Shown: positions 37,249 to 46,458, numbered from the stretch's first letter. The stretch is 64,000 nt of DNA from QFNR01 sp043842855 (GCA_043842855.1 JBBPJF010000001.1:310001-374000); one strand, 5' to 3'. Translations and numbers: made by a program. Notes: generated from the letters alone by a model not told the origin.

Positions 37249-38562
37249 CTACTTTCTCCGAACAGCTGAACGGTTCATCAAACTCTGATATTGCTGGCTA
37301 ACTTGGAAAGAAGCCAACTGAGAACTAAAGTCCATGGTTACCACTACCAGAATCAAGAGAGATGTACCCCCCAAATAAACAGGTATATTAAAGAACTGAA
37401 TTAGCAACTCTGGAATGATACAAACAACGGTGATATATAGCGCTCCATAGAAAGTTAACCGCAAAATCACTCTCTCTAAGTACCTAGACGTTAACTCACC
37501 AGGTCGAATACCCGGAATAAAAGCACCGCCTTTTTTAAGGTTCTCCGCAATTTCCCTTGGGCTATACATAACACTTGTATAAAAATAACTGAAAAAAATA
37601 ACCGAAATGGCAAATATAATTAAATAAACTGGCTGCCCTCTGGATATCATCACAGAAAAACTGTGCAAGAAGGCCAAAAAACCGAAAGAACCAGCCCAAG
37701 TCAAGCCCACACTTAAAAAAGCTAAGATACTAGAGGCAAAAATTGGGGGGATAACCCCTGACATATTTAACTTAAAGGGCACATGAGAAGTTTGCCCGCC
37801 CGACATAGACTTCGCAGTCAACTGACGCTTAGCATAATGGATTGGTATCTTCCGCTGTCCACTCTCCACAAATACAACAAAATAAACTAAACCAATAGCT
37901 CCTACAAAAAGCATCACCCCTATCAATAGATTCAACGAACCACTACTAACCATCTCTAAAACTCTATAAATTCCGGCAGGAATAGAAGCAGCAATACCCG
38001 CGCAAATAATTATAGAGATACCATTGCCAACACCACGTTCTGTAATCTGTTCACCCAACCACATCAAGAACATAGTCCCCGTAACTAAGCAAACCATGGT
38101 TGTAAGATAAAATTCATGTGGGCTAATAAGTACAACTCCCGGTTGAGCGAGTAGAAGCCTCGCCATACCGAGAGACTGAAAACTAGCTAACACAATAGTA
38201 CCTACCCGAGTGTACTGTGTAATCTTCCTCTTACCTGCTTCTCCTTCCTTCTTTAAAGCCTGCAAAGAAGGAACTATCTCTCCCGCCAACTGCATCACAA
38301 TAGAAGAGGAAATATATGGCATAATGCCAATAGCAAAAAGCGAAAACCGACGAAGGGCTCCCCCTGAGAACAAATTTAACATACCTAACAACCCGCCACC
38401 AGCTTGCTGAATTAGGTTAGACATTGCAATTGGATCGACGCCGGGAACAGGAATATGCGCGCCCAATCTATATACAAATAACGCAGCCAACACAAATAGC
38501 AACCGGCTTACCAAGTCAGAGGAAAAATTTGCCGTATTTAACTTCTGAGAATTACTGACCAC
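37249..38562 (-). CDS. secY: Preprotein translocase subunit SecY
   Basis: 437 residues, ten membrane helices, the channel of the Sec translocon. LGAHIPVPGVDP, GGALRRFSLFAIGIMPYI and the YFYTSVMYSPREIAENLKKGGAFIPG region are conserved. The start is GTG at 38562 with AAGG eight to nine bases upstream inside the end of rplO, four bases from its stop. Confidence 0.98.
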   Translation of the reverse strand: MVSNSQKLNTANFSSDLVSRLLFVLAALFVYRLGAHIPVPGVDPIAMSNLIQQAGGGLLGMLNLFSGGALRRFSLFAIGIMPYISSSIVMQLAGEIVPSLQALKKEGEAGKRKITQYTRVGTIVLASFQSLGMARLLLAQPGVVLISPHEFYLTTMVCLVTGTMFLMWLGEQITERGVGNGISIIICAGIAASIPAGIYRVLEMVSSGSLNLLIGVMLFVGAIGLVYFVVFVESGQRKIPIHYAKRQLTAKSMSGGQTSHVPFKLNMSGVIPPIFASSILAFLSVGLTWAGSFGFLAFLHSFSVMISRGQPVYLIIFAISVIFFSYFYTSVMYSPREIAENLKKGGAFIPGIRPGELTSRYLERVILRLTFYGALYITVVCIIPELLIQFFNIPVYLGGTSLLILVVVTMDFSSQLASFQVSQQYQSLMNRSAVRRK

Positions 38563-38566
38563 TCAA

Positions 38567-39013
38567 TTATCCCTTCGTAAGGACTGCCACACTCCCACCC
38601 GCAGCCTCAATGGCCTTCCTCGCAGAAGCGGTTGCGCTTAACCCCTTTAAGTGATAGCTCTTCTCTACAGCGCCAGTAGCAATTACTTTTACGTAACGGA
38701 CACCAGACCCCAGAAAGCCGGCCTCTTTTAACACCGTCAAGTCCACCATAGAAACGGCCAACTGATTTAACTGCTTCAAAGTGACTTCCCCACTAAGTTG
38801 CTTCTTACAAGACTTAAACCCTCTCTTAGGTATTCGACGCTGAATAGGCATCTGTCCACCCTCAAAGCCAACCTTATGATAGCCACCCGCACGGCTCTTT
38901 TGTCCTTTATGACCACGACCACACGTCTTCCCCAACCCAGACCCGATTCCTCTACCGACTCTTTTAGGAGACTTCTTTGAATTTTCTCCGGGTGCAATGG
39001 TATTTAAATGCAT
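38567..39013 (-). CDS. rplO: 50S ribosomal protein L15
   Basis: 148 residues. The glycine-rich N-terminal GRGIGSGLGKTCGRGHKGQK and GFEGGQMPIQRRIPKRGF are the L15 signature. GGAG lies 6 bases before the ATG. Between rpmD and secY as usual. Confidence 0.98.
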   Translation of the reverse strand: MHLNTIAPGENSKKSPKRVGRGIGSGLGKTCGRGHKGQKSRAGGYHKVGFEGGQMPIQRRIPKRGFKSCKKQLSGEVTLKQLNQLAVSMVDLTVLKEAGFLGSGVRYVKVIATGAVEKSYHLKGLSATASARKAIEAAGGSVAVLTKG

Positions 39014-39017
39014 ATCT

Positions 39018-39455
39018 TCACTCCACTTTAAGTAGATAACCGATCTTATTTATCATCCCTTTATTTTCTGGCGTATCTAAAACCTCAACGGTATGTTGAC
39101 GTCGGCGTAGTCCCAGACCTCTTGCACAAGCCCGATGCGACTCCTTACAACCAATCAAACTCCTCTGTAAAGTAACTTTGAGTCTCTTAGAAGTTACCGC
39201 GGGTAAATTCTGCTCAGGTTCCAGGGCTATGTCTTCAACTTTAGAAACCACAGGCTTATTAACCTTATTTTTTTTAATAGGGCCATTTAGATATCTTCTA
39301 GAAGTCTTTGATTCTAAATCAGGCTCTTTATCCTTTGATTTACCTTTGTTATCTTTTATTCCTTTAGCTTTCCTAGTCTCAGCAGGAGTATTTGCTACCT
39401 CCTTCTTAACAGAACGATTACTACCTTCGGTCAAGCTCTTTAATTCATCTTTCAT
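39018..39455 (-). CDS. rpmD: 50S ribosomal protein L30 with long lysine-rich N-terminal extension
   Basis: 145 residues, while L30 is normally about 60. Residues 90-145 are a complete L30 (RLKVTLQRSLIGCKESHRA, GLGLRRRQHTVEV, GMINKIGYLLKV). Residues 1-89 are highly charged, rich in Lys, Glu, Asp and Ser, with low complexity and probably disordered. The ATG at 39455 has AGGAG five bases upstream and overlaps the rpsE stop by 11 bases, which is good evidence that the extension is translated. No internal ATG lies just before the L30 core. Confidence 0.93.
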   Translation of the reverse strand: MKDELKSLTEGSNRSVKKEVANTPAETRKAKGIKDNKGKSKDKEPDLESKTSRRYLNGPIKKNKVNKPVVSKVEDIALEPEQNLPAVTSKRLKVTLQRSLIGCKESHRACARGLGLRRRQHTVEVLDTPENKGMINKIGYLLKVE

Positions 39456-39981
39456 GACCGCTCCTACCTAAAATTGCCTCTACAGATAACCCACGCTTAC
39501 GAGCAATCTCATCGGGGGTTTTTAGCTTCATCAGAGCATCCAACGTGGCACGCACTATGTTATATGGATTAGTAGAACCATGAATTTTAGCCGAGACATT
39601 ATGCACACCGAGTACGTCAAATACTGTACGCATAGGCCCACCAGCCTTAACCCCGCTTCCCTCTTTAGCTGGTTGCATAAAGACCTTAGTCGCTCCATTT
39701 TTACCGGTTACTTCATGGTGAATAGTACGTCCATCCAGTGGCACACTAATCATATTCTTTCTAGCCTGATCCTTAGCTTTCTGAAGTGCTAAGGGTACTT
39801 CTTTCGCTTTACCCTTACCCATGCCTACCTGCCCATCTGCATTGCCCACAACAACAAGCGCAGCAAACGACATGATCCGACCTCCTTTGACTACTTTAGT
39901 GACGCGATTAACTGCAACCATCTTTTCTAGCAATCCATCTCCGCGCTCTTCTGTAACTTTCTTGACCATTGTTGACCCCAT
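39445..39981 (-). CDS. rpsE: 30S ribosomal protein S5
   Basis: 178 residues. TEERGDGLLEKMVAVNRVTKV and the spectinomycin-linked VKGGRIMSF loop are intact; GMGKGKAKEVP is conserved. The start at 39981 gives the N-terminal length usual in betaproteobacteria. Overlaps rpmD by 11 bases. Confidence 0.97.
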   Translation of the reverse strand: MGSTMVKKVTEERGDGLLEKMVAVNRVTKVVKGGRIMSFAALVVVGNADGQVGMGKGKAKEVPLALQKAKDQARKNMISVPLDGRTIHHEVTGKNGATKVFMQPAKEGSGVKAGGPMRTVFDVLGVHNVSAKIHGSTNPYNIVRATLDALMKLKTPDEIARKRGLSVEAILGRSGHER

Positions 39982-39987
39982 TTTAAA

Positions 39988-40341
39988 CTAGCAACTAACA
40001 CCACTTTCCCTAACAGCTTCGGCTAACGCCTTCACACGTCCGTGGTATTTATAGCCTGATCTATCAAATGCCACTTGATTGATACCCTGTAACTTTACCC
40101 GATGAGCAACCAGTTTGCCCACTTCCGCAGCAACTTCAGCAGTGTTTCCCAACTTATACTTACCTCGAACCTCTGCCTCTAAGCTAGAAGCCTGAACTAA
40201 AACCTTTGTATTATCTGGAGATAATACCTGCGCATAAATATGATGATTACTTCGGTACACAGTCAAGCGAACAGCCCTAGAAGCCGCTATTTTCGCGCGA
40301 GTTTTGCGTGCTCTACGTACTCTCTCTTGATTTTTATTCAT
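39988..40341 (-). CDS. rplR: 50S ribosomal protein L18
   Basis: 117 residues, binds 5S rRNA. RLTVYRSNHHIYAQV and the final FDRSGYKYHGRVKALAEAVRE, cut to its core, are diagnostic. 6 bases before rpsE. Confidence 0.98.
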   Translation of the reverse strand: MNKNQERVRRARKTRAKIAASRAVRLTVYRSNHHIYAQVLSPDNTKVLVQASSLEAEVRGKYKLGNTAEVAAEVGKLVAHRVKLQGINQVAFDRSGYKYHGRVKALAEAVRESGVSC

Positions 40342-40360
40342 TTTGATACCCCATCCTCAA

Positions 40361-40900
40361 CTATTTCTTCTTAGCCGTTTCTTTAATTACAATCTGCTCA
40401 TCAAAATAACGGACTCCTTTTCCTTTATAGGGTTCTGGAAACCTATAATCTCTGATTTCGGCTGCCACTTGACCTACTCTCTGCTTATCTACACCAGAAA
40501 TAATAATTTCTGTTGGTGAAGGTGTCTGAGCAGTTATACCGGCAGGTAAACGATAAGTAATCGGGTGTGAAAAACCCAAGGAAAGATTCAAAATGTCACC
40601 CTGTGTTTGCGCACGATATCCCACGCCCACCAAACGTAGTTTTTTTTCAAAACCCTTGGATACTCCCTGGATGAAATTAGCGACTAAAGCCCGCAAAGTA
40701 CCAGAAAGAGCATCCGCTTTTGCCAAGGATACCCTAGCATTAAATTTAATTTCATTAGATTCAATTAAGAGCTCAACTAAATTCGAGTCAAAAGAATGCT
40801 CGAGTTCTCCAAGTTTCCCCTTCACTGTAATCTTGCCATCCACCAGCTTAACTTCAACATCTGCCGGAATAGATATGGGATTTTTCGCAATTCTAGACAT
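40361..40900 (-). CDS. rplF: 50S ribosomal protein L6
   Basis: 179 residues, two similar domains. MSRIAKNPISIPADVEV and the C-terminal EPYKGKGVRYFDE motif are typical. AAGGA precedes the ATG at a good distance. Confidence 0.98.
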   Translation of the reverse strand: MSRIAKNPISIPADVEVKLVDGKITVKGKLGELEHSFDSNLVELLIESNEIKFNARVSLAKADALSGTLRALVANFIQGVSKGFEKKLRLVGVGYRAQTQGDILNLSLGFSHPITYRLPAGITAQTPSPTEIIISGVDKQRVGQVAAEIRDYRFPEPYKGKGVRYFDEQIVIKETAKKK

Positions 40901-40915
40901 AAGTTATTCCTTCTA

Positions 40916-41308
40916 CTAAGCAACAATGCAAAGAAGCTCACCACCTACCTGACTAGCTCGTGCTTGACGATCTGTCATTACTCCTTTTGAGGTACTCACA
41001 ATCGCCACACCCAATCCATTCATCACACTAGGTAATTCTTTCACTCCTCTATAGACACGTAAACCAGGCCGTGAAACCCGCTTTAGCACCTCGATAACTG
41101 GTTTCCCTGAATAATACTTCAACTCTATCTCTAAGATTGGCTTTAGCTCACCGCTTAGTGTAAAACCCTCAATGTAACCCTCCGCCTTTAAAACTTTTGC
41201 AATAGAACATTTCAACTTAGAAGATGGCATAGCCACCGAAGGTTTACCTGCCATCTGCCCATTGCGAATACGAGTTAACATATCAGAAACAGGATCATGC
41301 ATACTCAT
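40916..41308 (-). CDS. rpsH: 30S ribosomal protein S8
   Basis: 130 residues from the ATG at 41308, giving MSMHDPVSDMLTRIRNGQ as in other S8 proteins; the longer frame to 41419 would run into rpsN and is not used. The C-terminal VSTSKGVMTDRQAR motif binds 16S helix 21. S8 is the usual repressor of the spc operon. Confidence 0.97.
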   Translation of the reverse strand: MSMHDPVSDMLTRIRNGQMAGKPSVAMPSSKLKCSIAKVLKAEGYIEGFTLSGELKPILEIELKYYSGKPVIEVLKRVSRPGLRVYRGVKELPSVMNGLGVAIVSTSKGVMTDRQARASQVGGELLCIVA

Positions 41309-41324
41309 TAGTTTATTCTCCCAC

Positions 41325-41630
41325 TTACCAACTGGATTTGACAACGCCAGGAATCTCACCACGCATTGCGATCTCACGAATCTTAGTGCGTGCCAACCCA
41401 AATTTTCTAAAAGTACCACGTGGCCTACCAGTTATAGCACAACGCCTCCTCTGACGAACAGGCATTGCGTTACGTGGAATTGACTGAAACTGCAAACGTG
41501 CCTCAAACTTCTCTTCTGGCGAAGCATTAGAATCTCTGATAACTGATAAAATAGCACTACGCTTTGTTTTGTACTGCTCAACCAAGCGAGAGCGTTTCAT
41601 CTCCCTACAAACTAAAGATTTTTTCGCCAT
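41325..41630 (-). CDS. rpsN: 30S ribosomal protein S14 (zinc-free form)
   Basis: 101 residues from the ATG at 41630, with AGGAG nine bases upstream inside the end of rplE. This is the long form without the four zinc cysteines. CAITGRPRGTFRKFGLAR, cut to core, and the start MAKKSL are conserved. The upstream in-frame TTG is not used. Confidence 0.97.
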   Translation of the reverse strand: MAKKSLVCREMKRSRLVEQYKTKRSAILSVIRDSNASPEEKFEARLQFQSIPRNAMPVRQRRRCAITGRPRGTFRKFGLARTKIREIAMRGEIPGVVKSSW

Positions 41631-41635
41631 GCCAC

Positions 41636-42175
41636 TCAACTCCTAAAAGGAAAATTCATTAACGCCAGTAATTCTCTTGCTTCCTCATCGCTCCTAGCAG
41701 TGGTAGTGATAGAAACGTTAAGTCCACGCAAAGCATCAATTTTATCATATTCAATTTCAGGGAATATAATCTGCTCCTTCAGTCCCATATTATAATTGCC
41801 CTGCCCATCAAACCCCTGGGGATTCAAACCTCTAAAATCACGTATGCGTGGCAAAGAAACCATTACCAACCTCTCCAAGAATTCATACATTCTAGTACGG
41901 CGTAAAGTCACCTTGCAGCCAATAGGATAGCCATCCCTGATCTTAAAAGCAGCGACCGACTTCTTTGACTTGGTAACTACTGGTTTTTGCCCAGCAATCT
42001 TAGCTAAATCAGCTAAGGCAAACTCCATAACCTTCTTATCTGCCACAGCCTCGCCGACACCCATATTTAACGTAACCTTTGTAACACGTGGCACTTCCAT
42101 AACAGAACGGTAACCCCTTTTCTCAATGAGCTTCGGAGTAATCTCTTCTAAATAACGCTTTTTTAAACTAGACAT
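41636..42175 (-). CDS. rplE: 50S ribosomal protein L5
   Basis: 179 residues, binds 5S rRNA and contacts S13. VTLNMGVGEAVADKK and DFRGLNPQGFDGQGNYNMG are diagnostic. 10 bases after rplX. Confidence 0.98.
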   Translation of the reverse strand: MSSLKKRYLEEITPKLIEKRGYRSVMEVPRVTKVTLNMGVGEAVADKKVMEFALADLAKIAGQKPVVTKSKKSVAAFKIRDGYPIGCKVTLRRTRMYEFLERLVMVSLPRIRDFRGLNPQGFDGQGNYNMGLKEQIIFPEIEYDKIDALRGLNVSITTTARSDEEARELLALMNFPFRS

Positions 42176-42185
42176 TTATACCCCT

Positions 42186-42512
42186 TCAACTCTCAATAGG
42201 TTGACCATCTGACTTATAAATCCGGATACGATGTACCTTACTACCCGTCTCCCCTACAAGTTTGATACCTACACGATCAGCTTTATTGGTTCTGGGATTT
42301 AAAATAGCAATGTTGGAAATAGCAAGCGGCATATTTTTAAGAACAATCCCTCCTAAATCATTATTGCTCGGATTTGGCTTGCTATGACGCTTCACCACAT
42401 TAATGCCCTCAATCACTACCCTATCACCGCATAGGCGTAAGACCTTACCTTGTCGTCCTCTATCTTTTCCTGCAATGACGATAACTTGATCGCCCTTACG
42501 AATTTTATTCAT
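42186..42512 (-). CDS. rplX: 50S ribosomal protein L24
   Basis: 108 residues from the ATG at 42512, preceded by a strong GAGGGGGAG. KGDQVIVIAGKDRGRQGKV is the KOW motif; INVVKRHSKPN follows. The upstream in-frame start at 42527 overlaps rplN and is less likely. Confidence 0.97.
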   Translation of the reverse strand: MNKIRKGDQVIVIAGKDRGRQGKVLRLCGDRVVIEGINVVKRHSKPNPSNNDLGGIVLKNMPLAISNIAILNPRTNKADRVGIKLVGETGSKVHRIRIYKSDGQPIES

Positions 42513-42523
42513 TGTGCTCCCCC

Positions 42524-42892
42524 TCAAAGAACTTCTGGTGCTAGAGAAACAATTTTCATGAAACGTTCTGAACGTAATTCACGCGTTACAGGACCAAAAA
42601 TACGAGTACCTAAAGGCTCTAACTTGTTGTTCAGTAACACTGCTGCATTGCGATCAAATTTAATCACATTCCCATCAGGTCGACGTACCTCCTTAGCAGT
42701 TCGAACTACAACTGCATCATATACATCCCCTTTTTTTACGCGGCCATGCGGCGCTGCATCCTTTACCGTAACTTTGACGACATCGCCCACAGTAGCATAG
42801 CGACGCTTAGAGCCGCCCATTACCTTAATGCACATCACCCTACGCGCGCCAGAATTATCCGCCACATCCAATACGGTTTGCATCTGGATCAT
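42524..42892 (-). CDS. rplN: 50S ribosomal protein L14
   Basis: 122 residues: MIQMQTVLDVADNSGARRVM, cut to core, and RKGDVYDAVVVRT-like sequence are conserved. It is the first gene of the spc group and is preceded by a 207-base gap with a good promoter. Confidence 0.98.
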   Translation of the reverse strand: MIQMQTVLDVADNSGARRVMCIKVMGGSKRRYATVGDVVKVTVKDAAPHGRVKKGDVYDAVVVRTAKEVRRPDGNVIKFDRNAAVLLNNKLEPLGTRIFGPVTRELRSERFMKIVSLAPEVL

Positions 42893-43044
42893 GATAATTA
42901 CCTTTACTTACTCTTCAGTTAATTAAAAACCAACTTAACTTATCTAAACAGAGAATACTTTAAACAAACCCTGTCACCCCCCAGGAGGTTTAAACAAGTT
43001 AGTCTTGGCTCCCCAAAAGGAATTTTGACTTATTCAAGCTGGCG

Positions 43045-43073
43045 ATCTTAGCAGCTTCTACAAGCTTCTGCAA
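43045..43073 (-). promoter_or_regulatory. Promoter of the spc group (before rplN)
   Basis: On the minus strand TTGCAG, 17 bases, then TAAGAT with TGC before it (extended -10) and CGCC after. It lies in the 207-base rpsQ-rplN gap, the classical S10/spc boundary. A 14-base perfect palindrome (TTTAGATATCTAAA) sits at the rpsQ stop codon just upstream. Confidence 0.6.
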
Positions 43074-43099
43074 CCCCCAGAAAAGTCTACTTTAGATAT

Positions 43100-43360
43100 C
43101 TAAATTACCCTAGCCTTCTCAACAAGCTGTGTTATCTTCCACGCTTTAAACTTAGAAATAGGCCTAGTTTCTACAATACGAACAATATCTCCTTCACGGC
43201 ACTCATTTTTCTCATCATGAGCATGAATTTTGCTTATCTTACGAACAAATTTACCATAAAGGGGATGCTTAACTCTCCTTTCAATTAGCACAGTCACTGT
43301 CTTATCCATCTTATGACTAACTACACGCCCCGTCAAACTACGTACATTCTGGACGCTCAT
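43100..43360 (-). CDS. rpsQ: 30S ribosomal protein S17
   Basis: 86 residues. LTGRVVSHKMDKTVTVLIER and HDEKNECREGDIVRI are typical. Overlaps rpmC by 4 bases (ATGA). Last gene of the S10 group. Confidence 0.98.
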   Translation of the reverse strand: MSVQNVRSLTGRVVSHKMDKTVTVLIERRVKHPLYGKFVRKISKIHAHDEKNECREGDIVRIVETRPISKFKAWKITQLVEKARVI

Positions 43361-43554
43361 CTCAACATTCCTTTCTCTCCTAGGACCGTTTTAACTCTAG
43401 CAATTTCTAACTTAATCTTCCGAATCTCGCTGACTTTAGATAGCTGTCCAGCTGCCTTTTGCATTCTCAACTCAAATTTAACCCTACTCAGATTTAGAAG
43501 CTCTTGTGTCAATTCTTCTAAACTCTTTTTTCGCATTTCCTGTATCTTCATCAT
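43357..43554 (-). CDS. rpmC: 50S ribosomal protein L29
   Basis: 65 residues, two helices. The core RKKSLEELTQELLNL and KFELRMQKAAGQL is conserved. Overlaps rplP and rpsQ by 4 bases each, so translation is coupled. Confidence 0.98.
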   Translation of the reverse strand: MMKIQEMRKKSLEELTQELLNLSRVKFELRMQKAAGQLSKVSEIRKIKLEIARVKTVLGEKGMLR

Positions 43555-43967
43555 TGACCCACCTGTCTGGTCACAAATATAGTTGAAACCGGTAATTTAG
43601 CAGCTGCTAGGGCAAATGCCTGACGAGCAAGTTCTTCCGAAACACCATCCATTTCATAAAGGATTTTACCGGGTTGAATTTCGCTCACAAAATACTCAGG
43701 TGACCCTTTACCCCCCCCCATACGAACACCAATTGCCTTCTCAGTGATAGGTTTATCCGGGAAAACTCTAATCCAGATTCTACCCCCACGCTTGATATGC
43801 CGCGTCATAGCACGACGAGCCGCCTCAATTTGTCTTGAAGTAAGCCGGCCCCGCCCAGTAGCCTTTAGTCCAAATTCACCAAAATCCACGGTAATACCGT
43901 TAGTAGCCACCCCAGTATTGCGACCTTTATGTTGTTTGCGAAATTTCAACTTACTTGGTTGCAGCAT
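43551..43967 (-). CDS. rplP: 50S ribosomal protein L16
   Basis: 138 residues. MLQPSKLKFRKQHKGRN and RGGRIWIRVFPDKPITEK are diagnostic; the loop near the peptidyl transferase centre is intact. GGGAG lies six bases before the ATG, and the first 17 bases overlap rpsC. Confidence 0.98.
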   Translation of the reverse strand: MLQPSKLKFRKQHKGRNTGVATNGITVDFGEFGLKATGRGRLTSRQIEAARRAMTRHIKRGGRIWIRVFPDKPITEKAIGVRMGGGKGSPEYFVSEIQPGKILYEMDGVSEELARQAFALAAAKLPVSTIFVTRQVGQ

Positions 43968-44655
43968 TTCTTACTCCCGTTTTTCTTTTCTTCTCCAAGG
44001 AGAGCTTTTCCCTAGAAATATGATCAGGCGATCCAACTTCTCCCTTATAAATCCAAACTTTAACTCCAATAATGCCATAAGTTGTTTGCGCTTCACTAGT
44101 GGCATAATCCACATCTGCTCGCAAAGTGTGTAGAGGGACACGCCCTTCTCTATACCACTCACTTCTCGCAATATCTATGCCATTTAAACGCCCAGAACAC
44201 ATCACCTTAATACCTTTGGCACCTTGACGCATCGCATTTTGCATCGCCCGACGCATCGCCCTTCTAAAAGCAATACGCTTCTCCAACTGCTGAGCTATAC
44301 TATCAGCCACCACTTGAGCATTTAATTCCGGTTTCCGTATTTCCTCTATATTAACATGCACCGGTATACCCATCGACTTTTGTAAGTCGCTCCTTAAAAC
44401 CTCAATTCCCTCACCTTTTTTACCAATTACCACTCCAGGACGAGCACTGTATATGGTAATACGAGCTGATTTTGCTGGTCGTTCAATAAGTATCTTCCCA
44501 ATAGAAGCCCCAACCAGTCTCTTTTTCAGATATTCTCTTATTTCAATATCCTGCTTAAGCAAAGTAGAGAAATCGCCTGATTTAGCATACCACCTCGAGG
44601 CCCAATCCTTATTAACTGACAAACGGAAACCCGTCGGATTAATTTTTTGACCCAT
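43951..44655 (-). CDS. rpsC: 30S ribosomal protein S3
   Basis: 234 residues. MGQKINPTGFRL, the KH-domain core VVIGKKGEGIEVLR and C-terminal YGIIGVKVWIYKGE are conserved. AGAGGAAAGG precedes the start. Confidence 0.98.
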   Translation of the reverse strand: MGQKINPTGFRLSVNKDWASRWYAKSGDFSTLLKQDIEIREYLKKRLVGASIGKILIERPAKSARITIYSARPGVVIGKKGEGIEVLRSDLQKSMGIPVHVNIEEIRKPELNAQVVADSIAQQLEKRIAFRRAMRRAMQNAMRQGAKGIKVMCSGRLNGIDIARSEWYREGRVPLHTLRADVDYATSEAQTTYGIIGVKVWIYKGEVGSPDHISREKLSLEKKRKTGVRNAATK

Positions 44656-44665
44656 TACCTTTCCT

Positions 44666-44995
44666 CTAATCGCTTAAAGTCACATTGATGTGACATAGTT
44701 GTTTTTCAATTCGATTACCACGGCCCTTCGCTCTGGCATGAAACCTTTTCAAACTACCAGCCTTATTCACAAAAATCTCTTGGACTCGAAGAAGATCTAT
44801 ATCCGCACCTTCGTTATTCTCCGCATTAGACATAGCTGAAAACAGGACCTTGCGAACTAGATGGGCTGCCCTGCGACGGCTAAAGCTTAAAATAGCCAGA
44901 GCTTCTTCAACTGATTTACCACGAACCATATCCACCACTAATCTTACTTTCTGGGCAGATATCCTCGCATTTGCATGACGCGCTTTTACCCTCAT
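44666..44995 (-). CDS. rplV: 50S ribosomal protein L22
   Basis: 109 residues. SAQKVRLVVDMVRGKSVEEAL and the exit-tunnel loop region RFHARAKGRGNRIEK are normal, so no macrolide-linked change is visible. AAGGAG nine bases before the ATG. Confidence 0.98.
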   Translation of the reverse strand: MRVKARHANARISAQKVRLVVDMVRGKSVEEALAILSFSRRRAAHLVRKVLFSAMSNAENNEGADIDLLRVQEIFVNKAGSLKRFHARAKGRGNRIEKQLCHINVTLSD

Positions 44996-45011
44996 AATAA
45001 CCGACTCCTTA

Positions 45012-45287
45012 TTATTTCTTAGCTTTCTTATCTGCCAAATGTCCTTTGAAGGTACGTGTTAGAGAAAATTCACCCAACTTATGACCCACCATGCTATCAC
45101 TAATATAAACAGGAACATGGGTGCGTCCGTTATGAATTGCGATAGTCAACCCAATAAATTCCGGCAAAATGGTAGAGCGACGAGACCAAGTCTTAATTGG
45201 CCGCTTATCGTTACTAGCACGAGCCTCATCTACCTTCTTCAACAAGTGTAAATCCACATAAGGACCTTTTTTTAATGAACGTGCCAT
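45012..45287 (-). CDS. rpsS: 30S ribosomal protein S19
   Basis: 91 residues from the ATG at 45287 (MARSLKKGPYVD); an in-frame ATG two codons upstream is not needed. TWSRRSTILPEFIGLTIAIHNG, cut to core, is typical. Confidence 0.97.
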   Translation of the reverse strand: MARSLKKGPYVDLHLLKKVDEARASNDKRPIKTWSRRSTILPEFIGLTIAIHNGRTHVPVYISDSMVGHKLGEFSLTRTFKGHLADKKAKK

Positions 45288-45293
45288 GATCAA

Positions 45294-46130
45294 TTAACCT
45301 CTATTAGAATAACGACGACGTACTATCATATTATCTGTACGTTTGTTAGAACGAGTCCGATAGCCTTTAGTAGGAGTACCCCAAGGGCTAACTGGTACGC
45401 GGGCTTCACCAGTCTTACCTTCCCCTCCTCCATGTGGATGATCAATAGGGTTCATAGCTACTCCTCTTACTGTAGGACGAATGCCCCGCCAACGATTAGC
45501 TCCTGCCTTACCCAAACTTCTGGCACTTTTCTCCTCGTTACCTACCTCACCCACAGTTGCTCTACAACTGATATGTACCTTACGAATTTCCTCAGAACGT
45601 AAACGAATCTGTGCATAGACCCCTTCTTTTGCCAGTAGAACAGCAGAAGAACCCGCTGACCGGGCCAGCTGCCCTCCCTTTCCAGGTTTTAATTCTATAC
45701 AATGAATAGTCGTTCCTACGGGTATATTCTGAATAGGCAGATTATTTCCTACTTTAATGGGGGCAGTGGCACCGGACAACAGAATATCTCCGGCCTTAAC
45801 ACCTCTCGGAGCTAAAATATAACTTCTCTCACCATCTAAGTAACAAAGTAGCGCTATTAATGCACTACGGTTAGGATCATATTCAACTCTTTCTACCTTA
45901 GCACGAATACCATCCTTACTATTTCTTTTGAAATCAATAATACGATAATTCCTTTTGTGCCCCCCTCCGCGATGCCGCGTAGTAATGTGCCCATTGTTAT
46001 TACGGCCCGAACATTTCCTCTTTTTTTCTAAAAGTGGAGCATAAGGCGCACCCCTATATAGTTCCTCCACCTTTACACGAATCATCCCTCGCTGACCAGC
46101 AGATGTCGGATTCATTTTTACTATAGCCAT
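45294..46130 (-). CDS. rplB: 50S ribosomal protein L2
   Basis: 278 residues from the ATG at 46130 (MAIVKMNPTSAGQRG), with AGGAG upstream; the longer frame overlaps rplW. The peptidyl-transferase-associated NPIDHPHGGGEGKTGEAR motif is intact. Confidence 0.98.
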   Translation of the reverse strand: MAIVKMNPTSAGQRGMIRVKVEELYRGAPYAPLLEKKRKCSGRNNNGHITTRHRGGGHKRNYRIIDFKRNSKDGIRAKVERVEYDPNRSALIALLCYLDGERSYILAPRGVKAGDILLSGATAPIKVGNNLPIQNIPVGTTIHCIELKPGKGGQLARSAGSSAVLLAKEGVYAQIRLRSEEIRKVHISCRATVGEVGNEEKSARSLGKAGANRWRGIRPTVRGVAMNPIDHPHGGGEGKTGEARVPVSPWGTPTKGYRTRSNKRTDNMIVRRRYSNRG

Positions 46131-46140
46131 TCTTTTCTCC

Positions 46141-46458
46141 TTAATCCAGCACCGCCTTAGTAGTGGCGCCTGCTCCCACATCTAAATGTTGTCCAGGCAC
46201 TAGCGTAATATAGGCCTTCTTTATTTCTTGCCTCTTCCCCATATGCCGCCCAAAACGTTTCTTTTTCCCCTTTTGCCTTAAAGTATTAACTACCCGGACC
46301 TGAGCTTGAAACAAAAGTTCTACTGCAGCTTTAATCTCTTGTTTACTCGCATCACGAAGAACTCTTAATACAATCTGCTCTTCTTTCTCTGCTAAATTAT
46401 TTGTTTTTTCAGACACTACCGGAGCAACGATCACTCTCATTAAACGTTCTTGATTCAT
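46141..46458 (-). CDS. rplW: 50S ribosomal protein L23
   Basis: 105 residues near the tunnel exit, the docking site for trigger factor and SRP. VVSEKTNNLAEKEEQIVLRV and KKRFGRHMGKRQEIKKAYITL are typical. Overlaps rplD by 4 bases. Confidence 0.98.
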   Translation of the reverse strand: MNQERLMRVIVAPVVSEKTNNLAEKEEQIVLRVLRDASKQEIKAAVELLFQAQVRVVNTLRQKGKKKRFGRHMGKRQEIKKAYITLVPGQHLDVGAGATTKAVLD

